From contig JALMGJ010000002.1 in NCBI GenBank assembly GCA_023362775.1, positions 109,867,481 through 109,931,480 on the forward strand: DNA of 64,000 nucleotides, read 5' to 3'. The translations under genes and the position numbers were made by a program. Under the pieces are notes generated by a model, which was given only the letters and a program-made list of their open reading frames with translations, did not search any database and was not told the origin of the DNA. Below are positions 55,959-64,000 of the stretch, piece after piece; position 1 is the first letter of the stretch, and every line of letters starts with the position of its first letter. The DNA comes from Charina bottae (lineage: Eukaryota; Chordata; Lepidosauria; Squamata; Charinaidae).

Positions 55959-57092
55959 ATGGCGTCTTTGGGAACGAGACGGGCGGAGAAGGAGAAGAAG
56001 AAGGAGACTGGAGGACCACCTATTGATTCTGCTACACCTGCTACATCTGCCTCAGAAGCTTTATTACCAGAAATGAAAAAGATATTAGAAGCTGTTGCAA
56101 CACTAAATAAGAAAATGGATGATCAGAATACAGCAATAAATAAGAAAATGGATGATCAGAATACAGCAATAAATAAGAAAATGGATGACCAGAATACAGC
56201 AATAAATAAGAAAATGGATGACCAGAATACAGCAATAAATAAGAAAATGGATGACTCCACGAAGCAGATGGAAGATCAGATTACAGCATTAGACAAAAAA
56301 ATGGACGATATGAAGAAAGAAATAACCCGAGAGATTAAGCAAGATTTTAAAAAAGAAATTCAAACAGTTAAGGAAGTGGTCAATTCTCTGTCAGGAGAAC
56401 TTAAAGATACGCAAAGCCAGATGCAAAAATTAGAAGATAAATCAGAATATGCTATTAAAGAGATTGAACATAATCTAGATATCACAGCTTTAGCAGAAAT
56501 GAGAGAGAAGGAGCACATCTTGAGATTTAGAGCAATTCCAGAACAAGTAGATGAAAATGTGAGAGAAAGGATGACTTTTGAATTAGCTAAATTTTTGGAG
56601 ACAAGAGAACAAGATTTAGATTTGGAGATAGACAAGATATTCAGAGTAAACTCACGTTATGCTAAGGAAAGAAAAGTCCCTAGAGACATATTGATATATT
56701 TTGTAAGAAAAGTGACAAAAGAGCAAATCTTAAGGAAGCATTATAATACTAGATTAAATATAGAAGGGAAGGAAATAATTGTATTAAAAGAAATTCCCTT
56801 GAGAATAATTAGGAAAAGAAAAGACTATTCTTTCCTTACAGACAAATTAAGGCAACATAGTATTTCATTCATATGGGAAAAATTGGAAGGCGTATCGTTT
56901 GAGTTTAAAGGACAGAGATTCAAAATAACTTCCATTTTAAAAGCAAAAGCTTTTTTAGAGAAATACAAGAAAGAAATGGGTTTACCAGAAGGAGAATTGA
57001 CAAAAGGAGGAGAAACATCGAAAGACAAAGAGAAGACTGAAGATCTATCTGAGAAAGGAGCTACAGGTGTGGACTTAACAAAGGGATTTTAA
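55959..57092 (+). CDS. L1 ORF1 protein (RNA-binding chaperone), intact
   Basis: The 377-residue protein starts at the ATG in GGGCTATGGCG. An upstream in-frame ATG at 55797 would add a Phe-rich leader translated from T-rich untranslated DNA and is unlikely. ORF1p coats L1 RNA as a trimer and acts as a nucleic-acid chaperone. Residues 50-99 are four and a half tandem copies of NKKMDDQNTAI, and a coiled coil extends to about 180. An RRM-like domain follows (EHILRFRAIPEQVDE, DKIFRVNSRYAKERKVPRDI; about 185-277), then the C-terminal domain (IIVLKEIPLRIIRKRKDYSF, SILKAKAFLEKYKKE; about 278-355) and a charged tail. No stop or frameshift is present. It lies 14 bp upstream of ORF2. Confidence 0.92.
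   Translation: MASLGTRRAEKEKKKETGGPPIDSATPATSASEALLPEMKKILEAVATLNKKMDDQNTAINKKMDDQNTAINKKMDDQNTAINKKMDDQNTAINKKMDDSTKQMEDQITALDKKMDDMKKEITREIKQDFKKEIQTVKEVVNSLSGELKDTQSQMQKLEDKSEYAIKEIEHNLDITALAEMREKEHILRFRAIPEQVDENVRERMTFELAKFLETREQDLDLEIDKIFRVNSRYAKERKVPRDILIYFVRKVTKEQILRKHYNTRLNIEGKEIIVLKEIPLRIIRKRKDYSFLTDKLRQHSISFIWEKLEGVSFEFKGQRFKITSILKAKAFLEKYKKEMGLPEGELTKGGETSKDKEKTEDLSEKGATGVDLTKGF
56106..56255 (+). repeat. 33-bp tandem repeat within ORF1
   Basis: Four full 33-bp units (56106-56237) and 18 bp of a fifth differ only at single positions (GAT/GAC). Each unit encodes 11 residues, so unit gain or loss keeps the frame. A more diverged unit (DQITALDKKMDD) follows. Confidence 0.95.
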
Positions 57093-57106
57093 AGAATAAA
57101 ACACCA

Positions 57107-60100
57107 ATGGAACTTAAATATCTGACATGGAATATTAATGGAGCCAATGCTCCACAAAAAAGAAGAAAGATATTTCATTTTTTGAAAAAACAGAAATTGG
57201 ACATAAGTTGTTTACAAGAGACTCATATTTGTAAAAAAGATACTAAATATTTGATTCAAAAACAGCTTGGAGAAGAATTTATTTCGGCTGGATATAAAAA
57301 AACTAAAGGGGTAGTCTTATATGTACAACCAAAGTTAAACCCAAAATTGATATTAGCTGATGAAGATGGTCGATACATTGTAGTAGAAATTAACATACAA
57401 GGAACTAAAACACTGATAGTTGGACTTTATGCACCGAATATGGATAAAGGAGTATTTTATAAAAACCTGATGGATAAACTTTTGGATTTAACTTATGACA
57501 ATTGGTGTTTCATGGGGGATTGGAATGGGGTAATTTACCCCAGATTGGATAGACAGTCACAAAAAGAAGTGAAGCAAACACAGGGAAAATTGCCACAAAC
57601 ATTTTTCGACTTGAAAGAGATGTTGGATTTACAAGACATTTGGAGATGTATGAATGGGACTTCCAGAGAATTTACATATTATTCAGAGAGATTTAAATCA
57701 CATTCTAGAATAGATATGATTTTGATATCTAAAAATTTGATGATGGATATTAACAAAGTTGATATATTACCTAAGACTTTATCAGATCATAATCCAGTAA
57801 TGTTGACTCTTAAAGGGAAACGGAATGTATTTAGATGGAGATTGAATGAGTCACTACTACGGAATAATGATGTAGTTGATGTATGCAAAAAAAAATTAAG
57901 AGAATATTTTCAATTTAATTTGAACTAAGGGACTAATATTCAAACTGTATGGGAAGCCAGTAAAGCATATATGAGGGGTTATTTTATTCAATACAATGCT
58001 CAAATGAGGAAGAAAAAACAAAAAAGAATTCAATTGATTTTAGATGAAATTAAAAGTAAAGAGTTAGATTTGAGAGATAAACCAATGGATGACACTTTGC
58101 TCACTCAAATTAAATTTCTACAAAAGCAAATATCAATGATATTAACTCAAGAGATAGAGACTCAAATGAAATTTACAAAACAAAAATATTTTGAATATGC
58201 AAATAAACCAGGTAGATGGCTGGCTTATAAATTGAGGAAACAAAGACAAAAGAATTTGATTACTAATATTCAACATGAAGGAAAAACTCTGGTGAATAAT
58301 ATGGACATTCAAAAAACCTTTCATGACTATTATTCTAAATTATATAAAAAACAAGATGTCAACTTGGATGAGATTGAAGAATATTTGAATAAACAAAAAC
58401 TAACTGTTCTTAATGACCAACAAAGATTGATATTAAATAATGTTATAACAAAAGAAGAATTGATAAAAGCTTTTAAGAAAATTAGTAGTGGAAAAGCTCC
58501 TGGACCGGATGGATTGTCAGCAGCCTACTATAAATGTTTTGAAGAGGATTTATGTCTACCTTTGCAGAAGACTATGAATTCTATTTTGGAAACAGGAATT
58601 ATGCCTGAAACTTGGAAAGAAGCACATATAACATTGATACCCAAAGAACAACAGGACTTAACATTAACTAAAAATTACAGACCAATATCTTTATTGAATA
58701 ATGACTATAAGATATTTACAACGATATTAGCAGAAAGAATGAAGAATATACTTAAGGATTTTATTCATCAAGACCAAACTGGTTTTCTACCCAAAAGACA
58801 AATTCATGACAATGTCCGAAACATAGTAGACGTAATTGAATATTTGGATCAACACTATGATAAACAAGCTGCCTTGATATTTATTGATGCTGAAAAAGCC
58901 TTTGACAACTTAAATTGGCCTTTTATGTTCAAAGTTTTGGAAAATATGAATTTTGGAGGAAATTTTATAAAATGGATTAAATCAATATATACTCCACAAT
59001 TTGCCAAAATAATTGTTAATGGAGAATTTAGTAAGCCATGTGAAATACAAAAAGGTACTAGACAAGGTTGTCCATTATCTCCACTTTTGTTTATATTGGT
59101 ATTAGAGGTTTTACTTAGAGATATTAGACAAGATGATGGTATCCATGGTATTAAAGTTAAAAAAGAAGTTTATAAACTAAGAGCATTTGCTGACGACCTA
59201 GTCATTACTTTGGAGAATCCACTAGAAGGAATTGAAATATTAATACAGAAACTAAAAGACTTTGGGTCGCTAGCAGGGTTCAAAGTGAATTTACAGAAGA
59301 CAAAAGTTTTGACCAAAAATATGGATTACCACCAACAAGAGAAATTGAAAGAAATAACAGGATATTCAATGGAAGAAAAAGTAAAATATTTGGGAGTATA
59401 TTTAACAACTAAAAATGTTAAGTTGTTTAAGAATAATTATATTCCACTTTGGATGGATATTAAAAAAGATTTGGAACATTGGGAAAAACTGCAATTATCA
59501 TTATTAGGTAGAATTTCAGCAATTAAAATGAATGTTTTGCCAAGAATTTTATATCTTTTTCAAACACTACCTATATTGGCATCAGAAGAACCTTTTAAAC
59601 AATGGCAGCGAGATATTTCTAAGTTTATTTGGCAAGGGAAAAAACCAAGAGTAAAATATAAAGTATTGCAAGACTCTAAAGAAAGAGGAGGACTAGGTCT
59701 ACCGGATTTGAAATTATATTATGCTGCTTGTTGCTTGGTTTGGATTAAAGAATGGATAGTTTTGAAAAATGAAAAATTATTGAATTTGGAAGGACATGAA
59801 TTAAGATATGGATGGCATGGATATTTGTGGTACGATAAAGTTAAAGTTAATGTGGACTTTAAAAACCATTATATTAGAAGATCCTTGTTAAGAATCTGGA
59901 ATAAATATAAATTAATCTTATGTTATAAAAGACCCTTATGGATTTCTACACAAGAAGCATTCTACAGAACAGAAGTAAGAAATAAAGATAAATGGTTAAC
60001 CTACAAAGACTTTTTAAAGAAAGAACAAGGACAATATATAATTAAATCAATAGAAGAATTGGTATCAGAGGGATACAGTTTTCAATGGCTTTCATATATG

Positions 60101-60868
60101 CAGCTCGTAGAGAAATTTAAATTAGATAAGAAAGACCTTGAATTTGAACAAACCAAATCGGAATTTGAGATACAACTATGTGAGACAGATGATCATCTAA
60201 TTGCAAAAATGTATAAATTATTGTTAAAAGGTGAAATGGTAGAGGAACAAGTTAAAGACTGTATGATTAAATGGGCTAAAAATATTGGCCATAATATTCA
60301 AATGCAACAATGGGAAGATATGTGGACCAAAGGGTTAAAATTTACTTTGTGTTATAATTTAAAAGAAAACTTTTATAAGATGATGTACAGATGGTATATG
60401 ACCCCACAAAAACTTTCTAAAATGTATGGAAATGTCTCCAACTTATGTTGGAAATGTAAAAAAAAAGAGGGGTCTTTTTACCATATGTGGTGGACATGTG
60501 AGACTGCAAAGAAATTTTGGACTCAAATACATGCATTGATGCAAAATATATTACAAATTCGAGTTCCATTTAAACCGGAATTTTTCTTACTGGGAATAAT
60601 TGATGGACAACCTGGGAAGCAATTTACAAGGATTATGCAATACATGATTACAGCAGCAAGACTTATTTTTGCACAAAATTGGAAAAACCAGATATCGCCT
60701 ACAATACAAGATTGGATGTTAAAATTGATGGATATGGCAGAGAATGATAAACTGACATGTTTATTAAAAGAAAATCCAAATAATTATTTCCTTAAAGAGT
60801 GGAAACCATTAACTGACTATTTACAAGATGCGGGAGGGGCAAAGCTTATATGGGGATTTGAAGATTAA
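57107..60868 (+). pseudogene. L1 ORF2 (endonuclease-reverse transcriptase) with one in-frame stop
   Basis: The 1253-codon frame is colinear throughout except for TAA at codon 274 (57926-57928), between the endonuclease and RT. The endonuclease keeps its catalytic set at N9, E38, D138/N140 (GDWN), D203 (SRID) and D227-H228 (SDH). RT blocks include SGKAPGPDGLS, NYRPISLLN, FIDAEKAF, GTRQGCPLSPLLF and the catalytic FADD at 694-697. The C-terminal Cys motif is C1114-x2-C1117-x8-H1126-x4-C1131. ORF2p nicks the T-rich target and reverse transcribes the L1 RNA there. The stop should give an endonuclease-only product of 273 residues. RT would require readthrough or an internal start at 57971. Confidence 0.93.
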
Positions 60869-61145
60869 AATATATATATATTGATGTAATAGACAAGAAA
60901 TATTCTTTAATATTATATATAGACCTAGCATGTAAGATAAAATTTTTAAAATACCATGACCAGATACAAATCGGAAGTTGACCAAATTCTGTTTCAGCTT
61001 TATCTTTTTTTCTTTTTTCCTTTACTACACTTTTTTATCTTTTCTTTTTTCTTGATTTGTATTTCTATTTTCTTTTCTGTTTCAAACTTTTATCTATGTA
61101 AAATTAAAATCTAATAAAATTTGTTAAAAAAAAAAAAAAAAAAAA
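60869..61145 (+). terminator. L1 3' untranslated region, poly(A) signal and A-tail
   Basis: The short 3' region contains a T-rich polypyrimidine tract (about 60995-61080) and AATAAA (61114-61119), 12 bases before an A-tail of about 20 residues. Confidence 0.85.
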
Positions 61146-61449
61146 GATTAAAAAGGCTTCAGGACCACAAGTTTAGCATTCACTGGGTGAGTCTCTCTTC
61201 AATCCATTTAAAAAGAAAGAAAATTATGTGTTTCCAGCTTTGTAAGATCTTTATTTTTTGCAATATACAGCAAAAGGGTGATTATAATGTTGTTTTGGGA
61301 AAGTTTTTAAATGCTAAGGGTTCTGCCGAAATTGATTTAATGAAAGACTTTGAAGTTAATTAGAGATCCTCTCGCATGGGAACATTTTTTTTTGCTTACA
61401 TTCCAAGCTGATAACAAGACTTTGAAGGTTGATCACTAGAGGACACGAG

Positions 61450-61634
61450 ATGACTACTTTAAAGGAAACGTTTGATATGTGGGCCCAAAAAGTGCTTGAG
61501 TTATTTAACTCTGTACTGGAACCAAAAGTTGTTATTGAAAAGGAACAAGTCCCTTTCAAGATAACCGAAATGGACTTTAATGTAGACTTAAAAATTATAA
61601 CCTACAGTATAAGAGTATACTTATACAGTATAAG
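61450..61634 (+). pseudogene. Short frame of the outer element
   Basis: From the ATG at 61450 the frame reads MTTLKETFDMWAQKVLELFN, then EPKVVIEKEQVPFKITEMDF, and ends soon after the site of SINE insertion. A second piece after the SINE begins MYQKSDVDYLFKLEYNRS (62443). The charged, helix-prone composition resembles an ORF1-like protein of L1 elements, but I find no diagnostic motif. Half-L1-type elements carrying only ORF1 are one possible explanation. Confidence 0.45.
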
Positions 61635-62110
61635 GGACGCAGATGGCTCAGCAGGTTAAACAGCTGAGCTGTAGGCTGCCGATCAGAAGGTCGGCAGTTC
61701 GAACCCCGTGCGACGAGGTGAGCTCTCATCGCTAAGTCCTAGCTCCTGTCAACCCAGCAGTTCGAAAGCTTTGCAAGTAGATAAATGGGTACCACTTTAA
61801 ATTGGGCTAATTTGCTGGCGTCCTGTCGGGAAGTCGGTTCGGAGGAAGATCAAATGCCGGTGGTGACGACGGACCCGGAAGTGACAGCTACAGGACATCA
61901 GCAGCCGGCTCAAGGCATCCTGGGAATTGTAGTCCAGAGCCTAATAGAGTCGGTTCCCTTACCCCTCTCCCTTCACGTGCGGTGCATTTGTATATTTGAA
62001 ATTTGGTGTATAATTGAACTGTATATATATGATTGTAAGCCGCCTAGAGTCCTCCACTAGGGAGGGGATAGGCAGGGTATAAATATCACTTAAATAAAAA
62101 AAAAATAAGA
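61635..62110 (+). mobile_element. tRNA-headed SINE with L2-like tail
   Basis: The head has an A box (TGGCTCAGCAGGTTAAACAG) and a B box region (GGTCGGCAGTTCGAACCCC), followed by CAGCAGTTCGAAAGCTTTGC, which is close to the Sauria SINE body. It continues with AAGGCATCCTGGGAATTGTA and ends with a LINE-type tail (GATTGTAAGCCGCCTAGAGT...GGCAGGGTATAAATA) and A-rich end, as at 7585-7737. Confidence 0.75.
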
Positions 62111-62399
62111 AGGGGCGTGATGGCTGAGTGGTTAAGACGCCAGGCTTGTCAATCGGAAGGTCAGCGGTTCGAGACCCGAGCGCCATATGACAGAGTGAGC
62201 TCCCGCACTTGCCCCACCTCTTGCCAACCTAGCAATTCGAAAGCATGCAAATGCAAGTAGATAAATAGGTACCACTTCGGTGGGATGGTAACAGCGTTCC
62301 ATGCACATCATCCCGGCCACATGACTGCGCAACCGTCTTCGGACAGCGCAGGCTGTTCGGCTCAGTCGGACACGACTGTGCAGGAGAAAACCTTTACCT
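62111..62399 (+). mobile_element. Sauria-type SINE, full length
   Basis: The tRNA-like head has a clear A box (TGGCTGAGTGGTTAAGACGC) and B box (GGTTCGAGACC). The body (GAAAGCATGCAAATGCAAGT, GGTACCACTTCGGTGGGA) and the Bov-B-like end (CAGTCGGACACGACTGTG) follow, then a CCTTTACCTT tail. Confidence 0.88.
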
Positions 62400-62410
62400 T
62401 ACAGTATAAG

Positions 62411-63328
62411 AAAGAGATAGATATATAAAAAGACATACAAATAATGTATCAAAAGAGTGATGTGGATTACCTTTTTAAATTGGAATATAACAGATCCATT
62501 GGAGTTACTACACAGAAATTACAAATGGATAAAGATGACAAGAATTCCAAGAGAAGAGACAAGGTTAGTAGAAGAAAGTAGAAGTTAGAACTTTATTTAT
62601 GGGACTTAAGGATTGCTGGGAGAAAGAAGAAAAAAAATGCAAAATTGGTTTATTTGATTATGATTAAATAATGAGTTGCTATCTCTGGTGATGCTTAATG
62701 GTTATCTTGACTGGATAGTTCTTTTGGGAAAGGTTCAACTGGGTATAATGGATTAGTTTGCAATATCTACCTTATTATTTTTGATATGTAAATAAAGGGT
62801 TACTATTTCTGGTAATCTTTAATAGTCTTTAATTTTTTTGTAATGTTTAATTATTAATTCGGATTGTATTCTGATTACTAAAGAGAGGGATTAGGGGGAT
62901 TTTGTTTAAATGGGAAGGGACTATATACTTATGTTGTTAGGTATTTCTGTTAACTTTTACTGGACCTTTGCTGATTAATAAGGTGTGCTGAAGATTTAGA
63001 GATGAGTTTATAGAAAGTAGGGTGAGGTATGGAATGAAGATGTATTTCGTTGTATTTTAAGAGACAGTGATAAGTTGTTAATGTTGAATATACTTGCTGG
63101 GGATGAAGGGGGAAGTTTCCTCTTCTTATTCTTTCCCTCCTATTTTCTTATTTTCTTTTTTTGGGGGAGGGATTTTTTCTTTTCTTTTTTCAATGTATTT
63201 TTTTTCAATGTATTTTTGTATTAGGTATTAGTTAGTATTAGTATTAGTTTTATCTCTTTTAGTATTAGTTTTATCTCTTTAGTATAATTCTTAATAAAAA
63301 CTTATTGAAAAACTTATTGAAAAAAACA
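62411..63328 (+). mobile_element. 3' region of the outer element
   Basis: The region is AT-rich and non-coding, with a T-rich segment (63120-63215), two direct copies of TAGTTTTATCTCTTT (about 63246-63284) and the terminal AATAAAAACTTATTGAAAAA. It ends at the 3' target duplication. Confidence 0.6.
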
Positions 63329-63355
63329 CAAATGTTATCTTATAGTTCTGGACTT

Positions 63356-63434
63356 AAAAAATGCTTCAGCCCCTTTTGTCTAGGCAATGCTTTCTGAAAA
63401 TCTCTGTCAAAATCATCTTCCTTAACTCTCTACA
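63356..63434 (-). mobile_element. Probable remainder of the split LTR
   Basis: After the 3' duplication the sequence CCTTTTGTCTAGGCAATGCT and ATCATCTTCCTTAACTCTCT ends in ACA and loosely follows the last 100 bp of the LTR at 28230-28332. The similarity is weak, so this is an inference from position. Confidence 0.35.
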
Positions 63435-63798
63435 GCCAGCTACCATATGAGAGTTCATATCTGCAAAACTATAAGAATTGTCTTAGAAATGCAAATTATC
63501 AATGATTATTATATTATTATGTTGTTGCTGCTGTTGCTATTACTAGCCTTCTACAAAGGAGGTTCTGCTATAAGGATTGCCAATGACTTTTAAAGTCGTC
63601 CCATTACAGTTTCTGAAAAACCACAACAGGAGTCACAAGCTGATTTCAGTCACTATAGTCAACTACTGAACAGAAGCAAAACTGAGAGAAGAAATGGAAA
63701 TCTCTTCAAGGAAAATTTTCTAGCAGAATTGTGATATTGTGAATAGTGAATATAGCGAATATAAAAACGGATGCCCCTCAGTAACAGTTTGGTCTAAG
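63435..63798. other. No gene seen
   Basis: Unassigned. Confidence 0.5.
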
Positions 63799-64000
63799 AG
63801 CCAGTTTGGTCTAGTGGTTAAGGCAACAGGCTAGAAACCAGGAGTCTGTGAGTTCTAGTCCCGCCTTAGGCATGAAAGCCGGCTGGGTGACCTTGGGCCA
63901 GTCCCTCTCTCTCAGCCCAACTCACCTCACAGGGTGGTTGTTGTGGGGAAAATAGGAGGAGGAAGGAGAATTAGGTATGTTCCCTGCCTTGAGTTATTTA
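63799..64000 (+). mobile_element. CORE-SINE, first tail type, cut by window end
   Basis: Head AGCCAGTTTGGTCTAGTGGT, GTGAGTTCTAGTCCCGCCTT, CORE GCTGGGTGACCTTGGGCCAG and tail up to CTTGAGTTATTTA are all present. It is very similar to 18434-18683. The preceding TTTGGTCTAAG is a partial repeat of the head. Confidence 0.85.

Larger units (their letters stand above)
54778..61157 (+). mobile_element. Full-length L1 retrotransposon
   Basis: The element runs from about 54791 to the end of the A-tail at 61144, flanked by perfect 13-bp duplications AGATTAAAAAGGC (54778-54790, 61145-61157). It has a CpG-rich start, a T-rich 5' untranslated region (to 55958), ORF1, a 14-bp gap, ORF2, a short 3' region with AATAAA at 61114 and an A-tail of about 20. 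It is complete, with a single stop in ORF2, and is the youngest-looking element in the window. Confidence 0.93.
61624..62410 (+). mobile_element. Composite of two tRNA-headed SINEs with shared flanks
   Basis: TACAGTATAAG occurs at 61624-61634 and 62400-62410 and encloses two SINEs in the same orientation (61635-62110 and 62111-62399). No separate duplication is seen between them. Either the second entered the A-rich tail of the first, or both moved as one transcript. A further TACAGTATAAG copy upstream at about 61603 makes the first reading less certain. Confidence 0.6.
54430..63355 (+). mobile_element. Outer non-autonomous L1-like element containing later insertions
   Basis: A 27-bp direct repeat with one mismatch (54430-54456 and 63329-63355, core TAGTTCTGGACTT in the left copy) encloses 54457-63328. 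Removing the full-length L1 and the composite SINE leaves about 1.7-1.8 kb: a 5' leader starting CCGGTGAGG, a short frame (61450-61634), a T/A-rich 3' region and the end AATAAAAACTTATTGAAAAA. The long duplication, A-rich end and CCGG-type start suit an element mobilised by L1 machinery. I cannot name it. Confidence 0.7.

Noticed and set aside
61635..61720. A possible tRNA gene (A and B boxes)
   Set aside because: The sequence does not close a full cloverleaf and continues into a SINE body and LINE-type tail, so it is a SINE head.

Overview
The window looks like non-coding DNA from a squamate reptile (lizard or snake). The main reasons are a Bov-B (RTE) LINE, SINEs whose 3' ends match Bov-B, Penelope-like elements (PLEs), CORE-type tRNA SINEs, hAT miniatures, a reptile-type L1 and many long microsatellites. 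I found no recognisable host exon, tRNA, rRNA or CRISPR array. Every convincing reading frame belongs to a transposable element. All family names come from motif recognition by eye; no database was searched.

Layout. 1-13 kb: PLE fragments (RT at 2-544; a complete insertion with 12-bp target duplications at 2696-3359; another at 10587-10909), an antisense Bov-B 5' piece, a candidate solo LTR (4484-4891), LINE tails and SINEs. 14-22 kb: an antisense RTE LINE and a 3.7-kb ruined LINE on the + strand, split by a SINE and by a 698-bp LINE derivative. 23-31 kb: two hAT miniatures with 8-bp duplications, a PLE GIY-YIG frame, a long-inverted-repeat element (29226-30031) beside a second miniature that carries a SINE. 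31-37 kb: microsatellites and a decayed Ty3/gypsy element ordered gag, protease, integrase. 37-41 kb: the largest Bov-B copy, itself hit by an L2-like element and a 152-bp PLE piece. 41-54 kb: sparse sequence with hAT miniatures, a solo LTR, SINEs and PLE pieces. 54-63.4 kb: a nested block in which an LTR was split by a non-autonomous L1-like element (27-bp duplications), which later received a full-length L1 (13-bp perfect duplications, intact ORF1, ORF2 with one stop) and a composite SINE.

The most interesting observation is that PLE terminal repeats of three sequence types all carry a compact hammerhead-ribozyme core: CTGANGA, a stem-loop, then GAAA followed directly by a two-base-pair stem III and the cleavage nucleotide. 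Six of the seven copies keep CTGANGA and GAAA; five of those also keep a pairable stem III. Hammerheads in PLEs are known in general. What is notable here is three types side by side, including a 152-bp insertion that is almost only the terminal repeat with its ribozyme. Other notable points are 33-bp in-frame repeats that lengthen the L1 ORF1 coiled coil by 11-residue steps, and one SINE head/core joined to two different 3' tails.
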